Shown: positions 1 to 7,372 of the stretch, piece after piece
Layout: every line of letters begins with the position of its first letter
Numbering within the stretch: position 1 is the stretch's first letter
DNA from: CAYJHC01 sp964370075
GTDB lineage: Bacteria; Bacillota; Clostridia; Peptostreptococcales; Anaerovoracaceae
Reading direction: 5' to 3'
Length of the DNA: 23,862 nucleotides
NCBI GenBank assembly: GCA_964370075.1
Contig: CAYJHC010000022.1
Location: 1 to 23,862, forward strand
Translations under genes and position numbers: made by a program
Notes under the pieces: generated by a model
The model's input: the letters and a program-made list of their open reading frames with translations, nothing else
Told to the model about the DNA's origin: nothing
Database searches by the model: none

Positions 1-339
1 TTATGGGTTATTTTTGGAGGAGCAATATTAGCTATAGGTTGGTTTTTAGCTGGAGTGATATGTTGTATAACAGTTATAGGAATTCCACTTGGCTTACAGT
101 GTTTTAAGTTTGCAGGCTTAGCAATATGGCCATTTGGAGCAGAAATAGTATATGGCGGAAATGCAGGACATTTTATACTTAATATATTGTGGATAATATT
201 TTTTGGGTGGGAGCTGGCATTAGGTGCTCTAATAATCGGCCTTGTATGGTGCCTGACGATTGTTGGAATCCCATTTGGACTTCAAAGTTTTAAATTTGCT
301 AAATTAGCCTTAATGCCTTTTGGTGCTCGGTTAGTTTAA
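1..339 (+). CDS. YccF-type inner membrane protein (5' end cut by window)
   Basis: Frame 1 is open from the first base to the TAA at 337-339, so the gene begins before the window. Family members start a few residues ahead of the LWVIFGG stretch seen here, so probably only about 5-10 residues are missing. The protein contains the duplicated YccF (DUF307) pattern: IGIPLGLQCFKFAGLAIWPFG in the first half and VGIPFGLQSFKFAKLALMPFG in the second, each next to a hydrophobic helix (LAIGWFLAGVICCITVIG; FFGWELALGALIIGLVW). It is therefore a small integral membrane protein with two repeated units. The biochemical role of the family is not established. A terminator follows directly, so it is the last gene of its transcript. 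Family membership is secure; function is unknown. Confidence 0.85.
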   Translation, partial: LWVIFGGAILAIGWFLAGVICCITVIGIPLGLQCFKFAGLAIWPFGAEIVYGGNAGHFILNILWIIFFGWELALGALIIGLVWCLTIVGIPFGLQSFKFAKLALMPFGARLV

Positions 340-352
340 ATATGAAAGAGCA

Positions 353-383
353 AAGGAGCTGTGGTTTGCAGCTTCTTTTTTAT
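353..383 (+). terminator. intrinsic terminator after the YccF gene
   Basis: AGGAGCTG (354-361) pairs with CAGCTTCT (369-376), with one G-U pair and a 7-base loop. It is followed by a run of six T. It lies 14 bases after the stop codon. Confidence 0.85.
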
Positions 384-554
384 AAAAAAACGGATATAGC
401 AAAATCCATGCGTTGAGCTACTTAAGTTTTGGCATACCTAAGAAAAATATAAGTAAAACTACTTTATTGCATGATGATTGCTTGCCAATAGGCAATAGCT
501 ATGATAAATTAAAACTATAAAAAAACATTATTAAATTATATGAGGTAAGACGAA

Positions 555-2516
555 ATGAAAAAGTACATTGTGACTCGACTTGTAGTTTTAGTCCTAATGA
601 TTACGGGAGTGCTTCTAACGGTAGGAGCCTTCGGGATGCTTAATACGGCCTATACTGAATTTAATAATGAAGCTATTGGACAAATAAGCCAAGTGGAAGA
701 AATATTGTCTGAGAATGATGAAGAGGCGGCACAAGTGCAAGAGGAACTGAAAGAAGATTTTTTGATTCGTGCTAATGCAGCGGCTTATATGATTCAATAT
801 AACCAAAATGCCATATATGATATTGAAGAATTGGAACGAATCACAGAATTACTTCAGATAGATGAGATTCATCTTTTCACCCCAGAAGGGGAAATATATA
901 GTGGAAATGTTCCAGAGTACTATGGGTTTACATTTGATTCGGGAGAACAAATGAGTTTTTTTATGCCTTTATTAGGGGACTATGACTTAGAACTTGCTCA
1001 AGATGTTACTCCAAATACTGCAGAGGAGAAAGAAATGCAGTATGTTGCTGTTTGGAGCAAAGATAAACAACATATTGTGCAAATCGGAATAGAACCATTG
1101 CGCCTTTTGGAGGCGATGGAAGCTACTGAAATATCTTATGTGTTTTCTAGACTTGCTATAACAGAGGATAGCGCTTTTTTTGCTATAGATGCTACAAGTG
1201 GGGAGATTATTAGTAGTACAGAGAAGGAACTTAAGGAAAGTAACTTAACGGAAATGGGGTTAGCTGACTTTGCTGTAGAAGATGTAGGGGAGACACAGAA
1301 AGCTACCTTTAATGGGGAAAATGGACAGGTATTACTTTTACAACAGTCAGAGAATATATACATAGGATACTATCAAAGTGATATGTCAATTTATGGATCC
1401 ACCCTGATAAATATTGCTTTGCTAATTGCAATCTCATTGGTTGTGGCTTTACTTATTATTGTTCTTATCTACTTCATGTTAGACCGAATAGTACTTCGTC
1501 GCCTTCTAGAATTAGGTGCTGGCATGGAGAAAATTGCAAGCGGAAATCTGGAATATGAAATGGAAGTTGCCGGGTTACCTGAATTTGAAACCCTTAGTGG
1601 TAATGTGAACTTTATGGTAAAACAGATAGTGGAATCTTCACGAAAATTTTCAACTATTTTTGAATATGTCAATGTTCCTATTGCCATGTATGAGTGTAAA
1701 TCAGATACAGTTATTGTAACAGGAAAATTGGTAGATATTTTACAAATTGAAAGTGATAGACTTACCAAAGACCTTAAATCTCCAGAGAATTTTCTGGAAT
1801 TTATAGAAGAAATTATGTCTAATCCTCATCCAACTGAAAAGGATTTATATATAATCTCTAATAATATGGGACATCGATACATAAAAATTATGCGGTATCA
1901 GGATGGAGAAAGTGATTGGGGTCTTATAGTGGACTCAACTGATGAAATTAATGAAAAGAATACTATCAAACAGGAAAGGGATATTGATTTCCTTACAGGC
2001 CTTTATGGGAAAAGAGCATTTTTCGAGCAATTAGAAACCTTATCTCATAAATCAGATATAGTGAAAAAGGCTGCTGTTATTATGTTTGACTTGGATAATT
2101 TAAAGTATGTAAATGATACTTGGGGCCATGCAACGGGAGATAACTTTATATCTGCTGCAGCTAATATACTGCAAAGCTGTGAATATGAAGAAAAAATAAG
2201 TGGAAGACTAAGCGGCGACGAATTTGCAATGATTCTTTATGGTGCAGAAAATTATAGTCAGCTTGATATACAGATAGAACAGATAAAGGGAATGTTTGAT
2301 CAAACATATATTGAAACCCCATCGGATGGGGAACATAAAGTGAGTGCCTCTATTGGATACGCTATTTATCCAGAACAGGCTCGATCGTTCCTTACTTGCT
2401 TAAAATTTGCAGATAAGGCTATGTACATAGCAAAGCGTAAGTGTAAAGGGAGTGTGGAAAAGTATAATCCGGATGTTGATCTTAGGAATAATTTGCTGGA
2501 GGAAGAAAGGGCATAG
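555..2516 (+). CDS. membrane-bound diguanylate cyclase (HAMP-PAS-like-GGDEF), SGDEF variant
   Basis: This is a 653-residue sensor predicted to make cyclic di-GMP from two GTP at the inner face of the membrane. A transmembrane helix lies at about residues 7-28, an extracytoplasmic sensing region of about 250 residues follows, and a second helix spans about 283-308. A HAMP-like linker covers about 309-360 and a PAS-like segment about 365-460 (FEYVNVPIAMYE). The GGDEF domain covers about 478-645. It has DFLTGLYGKRAFFE, the metal/nucleotide region FDLDNLKYVNDTWGHATGD, and the signature as S553-GDEF. Serine replaces the first glycine; some family members with A or S at this place are active, so activity is plausible but unproven. 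No RxxD inhibitory site is present five residues before the signature. The start is an ATG with GAGGT upstream. A plausible promoter is TTGCTT (478-483) / TATGAT (500-505). A phosphatase gene follows in the same direction. Confidence 0.88.
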   Translation: MKKYIVTRLVVLVLMITGVLLTVGAFGMLNTAYTEFNNEAIGQISQVEEILSENDEEAAQVQEELKEDFLIRANAAAYMIQYNQNAIYDIEELERITELLQIDEIHLFTPEGEIYSGNVPEYYGFTFDSGEQMSFFMPLLGDYDLELAQDVTPNTAEEKEMQYVAVWSKDKQHIVQIGIEPLRLLEAMEATEISYVFSRLAITEDSAFFAIDATSGEIISSTEKELKESNLTEMGLADFAVEDVGETQKATFNGENGQVLLLQQSENIYIGYYQSDMSIYGSTLINIALLIAISLVVALLIIVLIYFMLDRIVLRRLLELGAGMEKIASGNLEYEMEVAGLPEFETLSGNVNFMVKQIVESSRKFSTIFEYVNVPIAMYECKSDTVIVTGKLVDILQIESDRLTKDLKSPENFLEFIEEIMSNPHPTEKDLYIISNNMGHRYIKIMRYQDGESDWGLIVDSTDEINEKNTIKQERDIDFLTGLYGKRAFFEQLETLSHKSDIVKKAAVIMFDLDNLKYVNDTWGHATGDNFISAAANILQSCEYEEKISGRLSGDEFAMILYGAENYSQLDIQIEQIKGMFDQTYIETPSDGEHKVSASIGYAIYPEQARSFLTCLKFADKAMYIAKRKCKGSVEKYNPDVDLRNNLLEEERA

Positions 2517-2559
2517 TTAAATTTAGGAACATTATGTGAAAAATGAAAAGAGGAGTCCT

Positions 2560-3006
2560 ATGATAAAAATGCTGATGATATGCCATGGGAATATTTGCAG
2601 AAGCACAATGGCAGAGTTTGTATTTAAAGATATGATAAAGAAAATAGGTAGAGAAAAGGAGTTTTACGTTGAATCAGCAGGAACAAGCCGTGAGGAACTA
2701 GGGAATGATACTCATTATGGAACAAAGAAAAAGTTAAAAGAAATGGGTGTTCCTGTTACAGAAAGAAGGGCTCGACAAGTTACGCCGAAAGACTATGAAA
2801 ACTTCGATTACTTAGTATGTATGGACAATAACAATCGGAGAAATTTGAATAGAATTATTGGGAAGGACTATGAGAACAAGGTTTGCCTTTTGTTAGAGTT
2901 TGCTAATTCGACAAAGGAGATAGCTGATCCATGGTATACAGGGAATTTTGATAAAACCTATACGGATATAGTTGCAGGTTGTAAAGGAATAGCAGAGCAA
3001 CTATAG
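2560..3006 (+). CDS. low-molecular-weight protein tyrosine phosphatase
   Basis: This 148-residue cytoplasmic protein has the normal length of the LMW-PTP family, which hydrolyses phosphotyrosine (or phosphoarginine in some Bacillota). The P-loop is at the N-terminus: C8-HGNIC-R14-S, i.e. C-X5-R-S, and the general-acid loop is D123-P-W-Y. I chose the ATG at 2560 because GAGGAG (2550-2555) lies just before it and because this places the P-loop at the usual distance from the N-terminus. A GTG at 2536 would add eight residues ahead of that site. The gene begins 43 bases after the diguanylate cyclase stop with no terminator between, so the two are probably co-transcribed. Whether the substrate is a tyrosine kinase product or an arginine phosphoprotein cannot be told from the sequence. 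Confidence 0.9.
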   Translation: MIKMLMICHGNICRSTMAEFVFKDMIKKIGREKEFYVESAGTSREELGNDTHYGTKKKLKEMGVPVTERRARQVTPKDYENFDYLVCMDNNNRRNLNRIIGKDYENKVCLLLEFANSTKEIADPWYTGNFDKTYTDIVAGCKGIAEQL

Positions 3007-3072
3007 TTAAAATTCTATTGATGGCAGGGGTTTAATTTGAGCTGATTTTAAAGAAAAAATAAAGTAAAATAA

Positions 3073-3124
3073 AAAACATATAAATTTATGAAGACTATAA
3101 GGACTTCATAAATTTATATGTTTT
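3073..3124. terminator. bidirectional intrinsic terminator, 21-bp perfect stem
   Basis: Arms 3073-3093 and 3104-3124 are perfectly complementary over 21 bp, with a 10-base loop. T-rich tracts follow on both strands. It sits between the convergent phosphatase and flavin-reductase genes and should serve both. Confidence 0.9.
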
Positions 3125-3184
3125 GCTTTTTGAATTTTGAATTTAAATATGCACTTACTCTTTAAATGCATAGATTTAAAAAAT

Positions 3185-3760
3185 CTACTTTTTAATATAT
3201 TTTAATCCTATGTTAAAAGCTTTGCCAACTTTCTCCCCTGTACCATGATACTCATCAGTAATGGGATTAAACATTAACGGATTGATTTTATCAAAGTTAA
3301 ATGTTCCGTCACTTTTGAATTTGTCTTTGTCTCCAAGGATGTTTACAATTTCACCGATAACTTGGAAGTGAGAGCCGATTTCAATAATATTAACAACCTT
3401 ACATTCAATATTAATTGGGAATTCTTCTACATATGGAGCATTTACTACTTTCCCTTTTGCTGGTGTAAGCTTGGATATTTCAAATTTATTTGCCTTTGAG
3501 CCTGAAGCGATACCAAAATAGTCTGCTTCAATAACATATTCTGCTGTAGGAATACTAATAGTAAAGCATTTGTGATTTAAAATATTTTTGTAGGTTTGGC
3601 GTTTTTCTCGAATAGAAACAGCAATGCAAGGAGGTGTGGAACTGCAAACTCCTCCCCAAGCGGCATTCATTACATTTGGATTACCGTTTTCATCATAGCT
3701 ACCAACCATATAAACTGGAGTAGGTAGAGCAAATGGTTCGACTTTAATTTTTCCTTTCAT
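3185..3760 (-). CDS. flavin reductase-like / flavoredoxin-family FMN-binding protein
   Basis: The 191-residue protein belongs to the flavin reductase-like (split-barrel FMN-binding) family, which includes NAD(P)H:flavin reductases and flavoredoxins. It has the family's N-terminal pattern PVYMVGSYDENGNPNVMNAAWGG, then PPCIAVSIREKRQTYKNI, which is the usual flavin-phosphate and isoalloxazine-contacting region. HFQVIGEIV in the second half corresponds to the conserved [S/H]-x-x-x-x-GEV strand. Length is typical. The ATG at 3760 is preceded by AGGAGG at good spacing. It is transcribed alone behind a leader of about 200 bases. It is likely a cytoplasmic electron-transfer protein in an anaerobe; the electron donor and partner are not identifiable. 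Confidence 0.85.
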   Translation of the reverse strand: MKGKIKVEPFALPTPVYMVGSYDENGNPNVMNAAWGGVCSSTPPCIAVSIREKRQTYKNILNHKCFTISIPTAEYVIEADYFGIASGSKANKFEISKLTPAKGKVVNAPYVEEFPINIECKVVNIIEIGSHFQVIGEIVNILGDKDKFKSDGTFNFDKINPLMFNPITDEYHGTGEKVGKAFNIGLKYIKK

Positions 3761-3965
3761 TGATTTCCTCCTAAAGCTTGATTTGATTTAGCAAAATATA
3801 GTGTTTAGCTTAATAATCTTGTGAATAAAGTGGTATATAGTTTTTTATGAACTATGCACTTATTAATTGGTACTGGACTTTATAAATTTGTAAATTGGAC
3901 AGTTGACTAATAGTTAATTCGATAAATTTTACATAAAATCCCTAAAAATGGTAATGGCTAAAATT

Positions 3966-3993
3966 ATTATAACATATTTACGAAAAATAGTAA
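3966..3993 (-). promoter_or_regulatory. candidate promoter for the flavin-reductase gene
   Basis: On the minus strand, TTACTA (3993-3988) is followed after 16 bases by TATAAT (3971-3966). The -10 is extended by TG one base upstream. It would give a leader of about 200 bases. Confidence 0.5.
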
Positions 3994-4082
3994 CATTCTT
4001 AAGCAGAAAAATACGGCGGAAGGAAAAAGTGATTAGAAAAATAAGTTGGCGTATAGATGTATTGCAAGAGGGAACAAAAAAG

Positions 4083-4110
4083 AAACCCTACGCTATACGC
4101 AGGGTTTTTT
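4083..4110. terminator. intrinsic terminator after thrC
   Basis: AAACCCT (4083-4089) pairs with AGGGTTT (4101-4107) around an 11-base loop. T tracts follow on both strands. It lies 60 bases beyond the thrC stop. Confidence 0.8.
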
Positions 4111-4169
4111 GAATAATTATTTGAAGCATTTGTGCATTGCCAGACCATATATGGTAATAGAACTGTAAC

Positions 4170-5639
4170 TTAAAGGCTATTTATAACACTATCCTTCATC
4201 TCCTCGACTTTTAACACTGTGTTATGAAGCACCTCTTTTTTATCTAGGTTTTTCAGCCCTTTTGGAATAGGTACTCCAGTCTTTTCATTTAGCAAAGTAA
4301 CGTTAACAAAACCGTCTTGGCTTGTTTCGATACCAATAGATTTAGCTACGCTATCGGCAAACTTATAAGGGCTAGCAGTAGAAGCGATTATAGTTGGTGT
4401 AGCATCACCAGTTTCACTAATATAGTCTTCATAGGCTTTATAAGCTACAGCGGTATGCGTATCTAATAGGTATCCTTCTTTTTCATATATTTTAGAAATA
4501 GTATGGTTTGTTTCATCCATGTTTGCGCAAGATCCATAGAAGTCAGAAAGTCCAGTCTTTATTGTATCACTTACTGTATAAACCTTCTTTTCGTTTAAGT
4601 CTTTCATTAAAGCGGAAACTTCTTCACATCCTTGACCTAAGTGATATAAAAGTCTTTCTAGGTTGCTTGAAATTAATATATCCATAGAAGGAGAGTTTGT
4701 TAGGATGAAATCTCTCTTAATATCATATGTACCGGTATTTATAAAGTCAGTTAGAACATTATTTTCGTTTGATGCACAGATAAGCTTGCCTATAGGTACT
4801 CCCATTGCCTTTGCATAGTAGGCTGCTAAAATATTGCCAAAATTTCCAGTTGGAACAACTACATTTATTGGAGAGCCTAGTTTAACAGCACCTTCCTCTA
4901 CCATTCTAGCGTACCCAAAAACATAGTATGCTACTTGAGGAACAAGTCTTCCGATATTTATTGAGTTAGCTGAAGAAAGTTTGCAGTTCATGTTTTCGAG
5001 TTTAATTGCTAGTTCTTCATCTGAAAAGATTTGTTTAACACCAGTTTGAGCATCATCAAAGTTTCCCTCAATAGCATATACATGGGTATTAGCCCCTTCT
5101 TGGGTTACCATTTGACGTTCTTGAACTTGACTTACACCTTCGTTAGGGAAGAAGACTATTATTTCTGTTCCAGGGACGTCTGCGAACCCTTCTAAGGCTG
5201 CTTTTCCAGTATCCCCAGATGTTGCGGTAAGTATACAAATTTTCTTTTCTTCTTTTTCTTTCTTTAAAGCAGTGGTTAACAAATATGGTAGGATTGATAA
5301 GGCCATATCTTTAAAAGCTGCCGTTTTACCGTGGTAAAGCTCTAGGATATAAGGTGAGCCAGCTTTAACCAATGGTACTACATCCTTTGATTCAAATTTA
5401 TCATCATAGGCACCATCAATACAAGCCTTTAACTCTTCTTTAGTGTAGTCGTCAAAGAAAGTCCCTATAATATCAAAGGCTACTTCTTGATAAGTCTGCC
5501 CTACAAATGTTTCTAATGGGCGAGGTAATTGGGGTAAACTTTCAGGTACGAATAGCCCCTTATCTTCCGCAAGGCCTTTTATTACAGCCTGTGCACCGGT
5601 TAATTTATTATTACTTCCTCTTGTACTTTGATATATCAT
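4170..5639 (-). CDS. thrC: threonine synthase
   Basis: This enzyme converts O-phosphohomoserine to threonine with pyridoxal phosphate in the cytoplasm. The 489-residue length fits the long, yeast/E. coli-like class. The N-terminus has the family pattern MIYQSTRG...AVIKGLAEDKGLFVPE. The cofactor lysine is K110 in HGKTAAFKDMA. The phosphate-binding stretch is TATSGDTGKAALEGF. SSANSINIGRLVPQVAYY and PTGNFGNILAAYYAKAMGVP are further family signatures. I start at the ATG at 5639, which has GGGAGG five bases upstream; an in-frame ATG nine codons earlier has no such site and would extend past the family's N-terminus. The gene has its own promoter (5675-5703) and terminator. No hom, thrB or other threonine-pathway gene is adjacent. 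No T-box motif is visible in its short leader. Confidence 0.96.
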   Translation of the reverse strand: MIYQSTRGSNNKLTGAQAVIKGLAEDKGLFVPESLPQLPRPLETFVGQTYQEVAFDIIGTFFDDYTKEELKACIDGAYDDKFESKDVVPLVKAGSPYILELYHGKTAAFKDMALSILPYLLTTALKKEKEEKKICILTATSGDTGKAALEGFADVPGTEIIVFFPNEGVSQVQERQMVTQEGANTHVYAIEGNFDDAQTGVKQIFSDEELAIKLENMNCKLSSANSINIGRLVPQVAYYVFGYARMVEEGAVKLGSPINVVVPTGNFGNILAAYYAKAMGVPIGKLICASNENNVLTDFINTGTYDIKRDFILTNSPSMDILISSNLERLLYHLGQGCEEVSALMKDLNEKKVYTVSDTIKTGLSDFYGSCANMDETNHTISKIYEKEGYLLDTHTAVAYKAYEDYISETGDATPTIIASTASPYKFADSVAKSIGIETSQDGFVNVTLLNEKTGVPIPKGLKNLDKKEVLHNTVLKVEEMKDSVINSL

Positions 5640-5674
5640 CGTTACCTCCCTTAAATTTAGTTTCACTGATAAAT

Positions 5675-5703
5675 ATTATACACTATTTTTCGTGCTTTGT
5701 AAT
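5675..5703 (-). promoter_or_regulatory. thrC promoter
   Basis: On the minus strand, ATTACA (5703-5698), a 17-base spacer, then a perfect TATAAT (5680-5675). The predicted leader is only about 30 bases, ending in GGGAGG. Confidence 0.65.
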
Positions 5704-5726
5704 AAAAAAAATTTGGATTTTATAGG

Positions 5727-5862
5727 AATATGAAAAGAAAACTACTCATTGAGTTTGATTGGTAATTTGTCCGGTGGATTTTCCTTAAAAGAACCTCTTT
5801 GGATAAAATATGATCAAAAGCAAGGACTGGAATTGAAAGTAAATATTAAATTGCCAGGATAA
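5727..5862 (+). pseudogene. possible frameshifted small ORF remnant
   Basis: ATG at 5727 (AGGAAT before it) opens MKRKLLIEFDW and then a stop. A second frame is open from 5734 to the TAA at 5860-5862, with a coding-like composition (GGFSLKEPLWIKYD, then GLELKVNIKLPG). The two frames overlap and would join by one frameshift. A weak hairpin TTGCCA/TGGCAA (5851-5856, 5870-5875) followed by AAATTTTT lies at its end. I recognise no family. It may equally be a chance open frame in the thrC-flavoprotein intergenic region. Confidence 0.25.
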
Positions 5863-5908
5863 TGAGAATTGGCAAAATTTTTCAGGGTGCGTTCTGAGTA
5901 AGTTTGAG

Positions 5909-5937
5909 TAGTATTAAAAACAGTAAATTTAATACTA
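5909..5937. promoter_or_regulatory. palindromic operator candidate before the flavoprotein operon
   Basis: TAGTATTAAA (5909-5918) and TTTAATACTA (5928-5937) are perfect 10-bp inverted repeats around a 9-base spacer. The site ends six bases before the -35 box of the downstream promoter, a typical position for an activator or a repressor that blocks RNA polymerase. There is no T tract after it and it is not next to a stop codon, so it is unlikely to be a terminator. The binding protein is not encoded in the window as far as I can see. Confidence 0.5.
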
Positions 5938-5943
5938 GAGTAT

Positions 5944-5972
5944 TTGACAGAAAGTCTAAAAAAAGATAGGAT
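5944..5972 (+). promoter_or_regulatory. promoter of the flavoprotein operon
   Basis: Consensus TTGACA (5944-5949), a 17-base spacer, then TAGGAT (5967-5972). The predicted transcription start lies about 48 bases before the ATG at 6027. Confidence 0.75.
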
Positions 5973-6026
5973 ATATTCAAGTTGACTTGTTATGTTAGCA
6001 ATATTATATGTAGAAGGAGTAATGGA

Positions 6027-6653
6027 ATGAAAGTACTAATGATTAATGGTAGCCCTAATAAAAATGGGTGTACATTTAGGGCGTTAAGTGAAATAGAAAA
6101 AGAGTTAGTTGAAGAGAATATTGAAGTTGAAATTATTCATATTGGAAATAAACCAATAAGAGATTGTATTGGCTGTGGTGCCTGTAAAAAACTTGATGGG
6201 GCATGTGTTTTTAAAGAAGATATTGTAAATGAAATTATTGAAAAAGCCAAAAATGCGGATGGATTTATATTTGGATCTCCAGTATATTATTCTCACCCAA
6301 GCGGAGCAGTGTTGTCGGCGTTAGATAGGGTTTTCTATGCTGGAGGAAAAGTTTTTGCTCATAAACCAGGAATGGCAGTTGTTTCTGCTAGGCGTGCAGG
6401 GACTACTGCTTCGATGGATGTATTAAATAAATATTTTTCAATTAGCCAAATGCCAATAGTCTCTTCAGTGTACTGGAATATGGTTCATGGGAACAAACCA
6501 GAAGATGTAGAAAAAGATTTGGAAGGACTCCAAGTTATGAGGCAAGGCGGCAGAAACATGGCTTGGCTACTAAAGTCCATTAAAGCAGGCAAGGAACAAG
6601 GAGTTGCTAGTCCAAAAGTAGAGGAAAAAGAGTGGACGAATTTTGTAAGATAA
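6027..6653 (+). CDS. iron-sulfur flavoprotein-like NAD(P)H/flavin oxidoreductase
   Basis: This 208-residue flavodoxin-fold protein is of the NADPH-dependent FMN reductase/iron-sulfur flavoprotein type. GSPNKNG (8-14) is the FMN-phosphate loop, and FGSPVYYSHPSG is the second flavin-contact loop. A compact cysteine motif C47-X2-C50-X2-C53-X6-C60 matches the CX2CX2CX4-7C pattern of archaeal and clostridial Isf proteins, which carry a 4Fe-4S cluster beside FMN. I start at ATG 6027, where AGAAGGAG sits seven bases upstream; a TTG 45 bases earlier has no such site. It probably transfers electrons or reduces quinones or nitro compounds in the cytoplasm. It is the first gene behind a strong promoter with a palindrome next to it, which suggests inducible expression. 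Confidence 0.85.
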   Translation: MKVLMINGSPNKNGCTFRALSEIEKELVEENIEVEIIHIGNKPIRDCIGCGACKKLDGACVFKEDIVNEIIEKAKNADGFIFGSPVYYSHPSGAVLSALDRVFYAGGKVFAHKPGMAVVSARRAGTTASMDVLNKYFSISQMPIVSSVYWNMVHGNKPEDVEKDLEGLQVMRQGGRNMAWLLKSIKAGKEQGVASPKVEEKEWTNFVR

Positions 6654-6709
6654 GTTATTGTGGAAATATATTCAAAAATCGAGTAGGGATGAATTGAAGG
6701 GGTGAAGTT

Positions 6710-7330
6710 ATGATAATTACTTTAAATAGACAGTTTGGCAGTGGTGGAAGAGAAATTGGGAGAAAATTGGCTAAAGACTTGGAGTATGATTTTTATGACA
6801 AATCTATAGTTTTTGAAATTGCTAAGAGAAGCGGCCTTAATCCTGAATATGTTGAAGAAAACTCTGAGTCTTTTGGAAGTGCGTTTCAATTTGCAAATGG
6901 ACCAAGATCTTTTATCGCCTATCAGCAAACATTGCCAATGCAAGTCCAAATAGAACAGCATAATATTATCCAGGAGCTAGGGGGGAAAGAGAAGGCTGTT
7001 TTTGTTGGAAGAAGAGCAGATTATATACTAGAAGAAAGAAACCCTTTTAGAGTTTTTGTGTATTCATCTGATATAAAAAGCCGTGTAGATAGGTGCATGA
7101 TTCACGAAGAAAAACATGCTGAAGAAAATGATGGGAAAATGAAAACTCCAAAAGAGATGGAAAAAGCAATTCAAAAAATTGACGACTCTAGAAGAAAATA
7201 TTATGAAATGTATACGGGAACAAAATGGAACAGTATTGCAAACTATAATCTTTGTATAGATACTTCAAAGGTTAGCATTGAGGCTGCTGTTGAAATAATA
7301 AAAATCGCTGCCTTTGAGGCAACAAAATAA
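6710..7330 (+). CDS. cytidylate kinase-like P-loop protein
   Basis: The 206-residue protein opens with MIITLNRQFGSGGREIGRKLA, a P-loop of the GSGGREIG form typical of the cytidylate-kinase-like family (AAA_26), which is common in Clostridia and distinct from canonical Cmk. Next come YDFYDKSIVFEIAKRSGL, the usual region downstream of the loop, and GRRADYIL followed by RVFVYSSDIKSRVDR, which corresponds to the nucleotide-monophosphate kinase core. The C-terminal KIDDSRRKYYEMYTGTKW resembles the lid region of the family. The ATG has GAAGGGGTGAAGTT before it. It lies 56 bases after the flavoprotein gene and 42 before the lipid kinase gene. The substrate is unproven; phosphorylation of a nucleoside monophosphate is likely. 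Confidence 0.8.
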   Translation: MIITLNRQFGSGGREIGRKLAKDLEYDFYDKSIVFEIAKRSGLNPEYVEENSESFGSAFQFANGPRSFIAYQQTLPMQVQIEQHNIIQELGGKEKAVFVGRRADYILEERNPFRVFVYSSDIKSRVDRCMIHEEKHAEENDGKMKTPKEMEKAIQKIDDSRRKYYEMYTGTKWNSIANYNLCIDTSKVSIEAAVEIIKIAAFEATK

Positions 7331-7372
7331 GTTGTGTTTGATTGTTCGGTAAGGAAGAGAAATTTTTAAAAT

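Larger units (their letters stand above)
3761..4169 (-). other. intergenic region between thrC and the flavin-reductase gene
   Basis: This 409-base non-coding stretch separates two minus-strand genes. It holds the thrC terminator (4083-4110) and a candidate promoter (3966-3993) for the flavin-reductase gene. The leader of about 200 bases between them is AT-rich. It contains a small inverted repeat ATAGTT/AACTAT near 3836-3857. I see no FMN riboswitch conserved core and no open frame of note. Confidence 0.6.

Noticed and set aside
340..554. Possible c-di-GMP riboswitch before the diguanylate cyclase gene
   Set aside because: I looked for the conserved GEMM-type core and tetraloop receptor sequence and saw neither. 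Only a short TTGCC/GGCAA repeat is present.
3761..3965. FMN riboswitch in the leader of the flavin-reductase gene
   Set aside because: The leader is long enough, but the G-rich conserved core of the RFN element is not there; the stretch is nearly all A and T.
5640..5700. T-box leader for thrC
   Set aside because: The thrC promoter lies only about 40 bases from the start codon, leaving no room for a T-box, and the conserved T-box sequence is absent.
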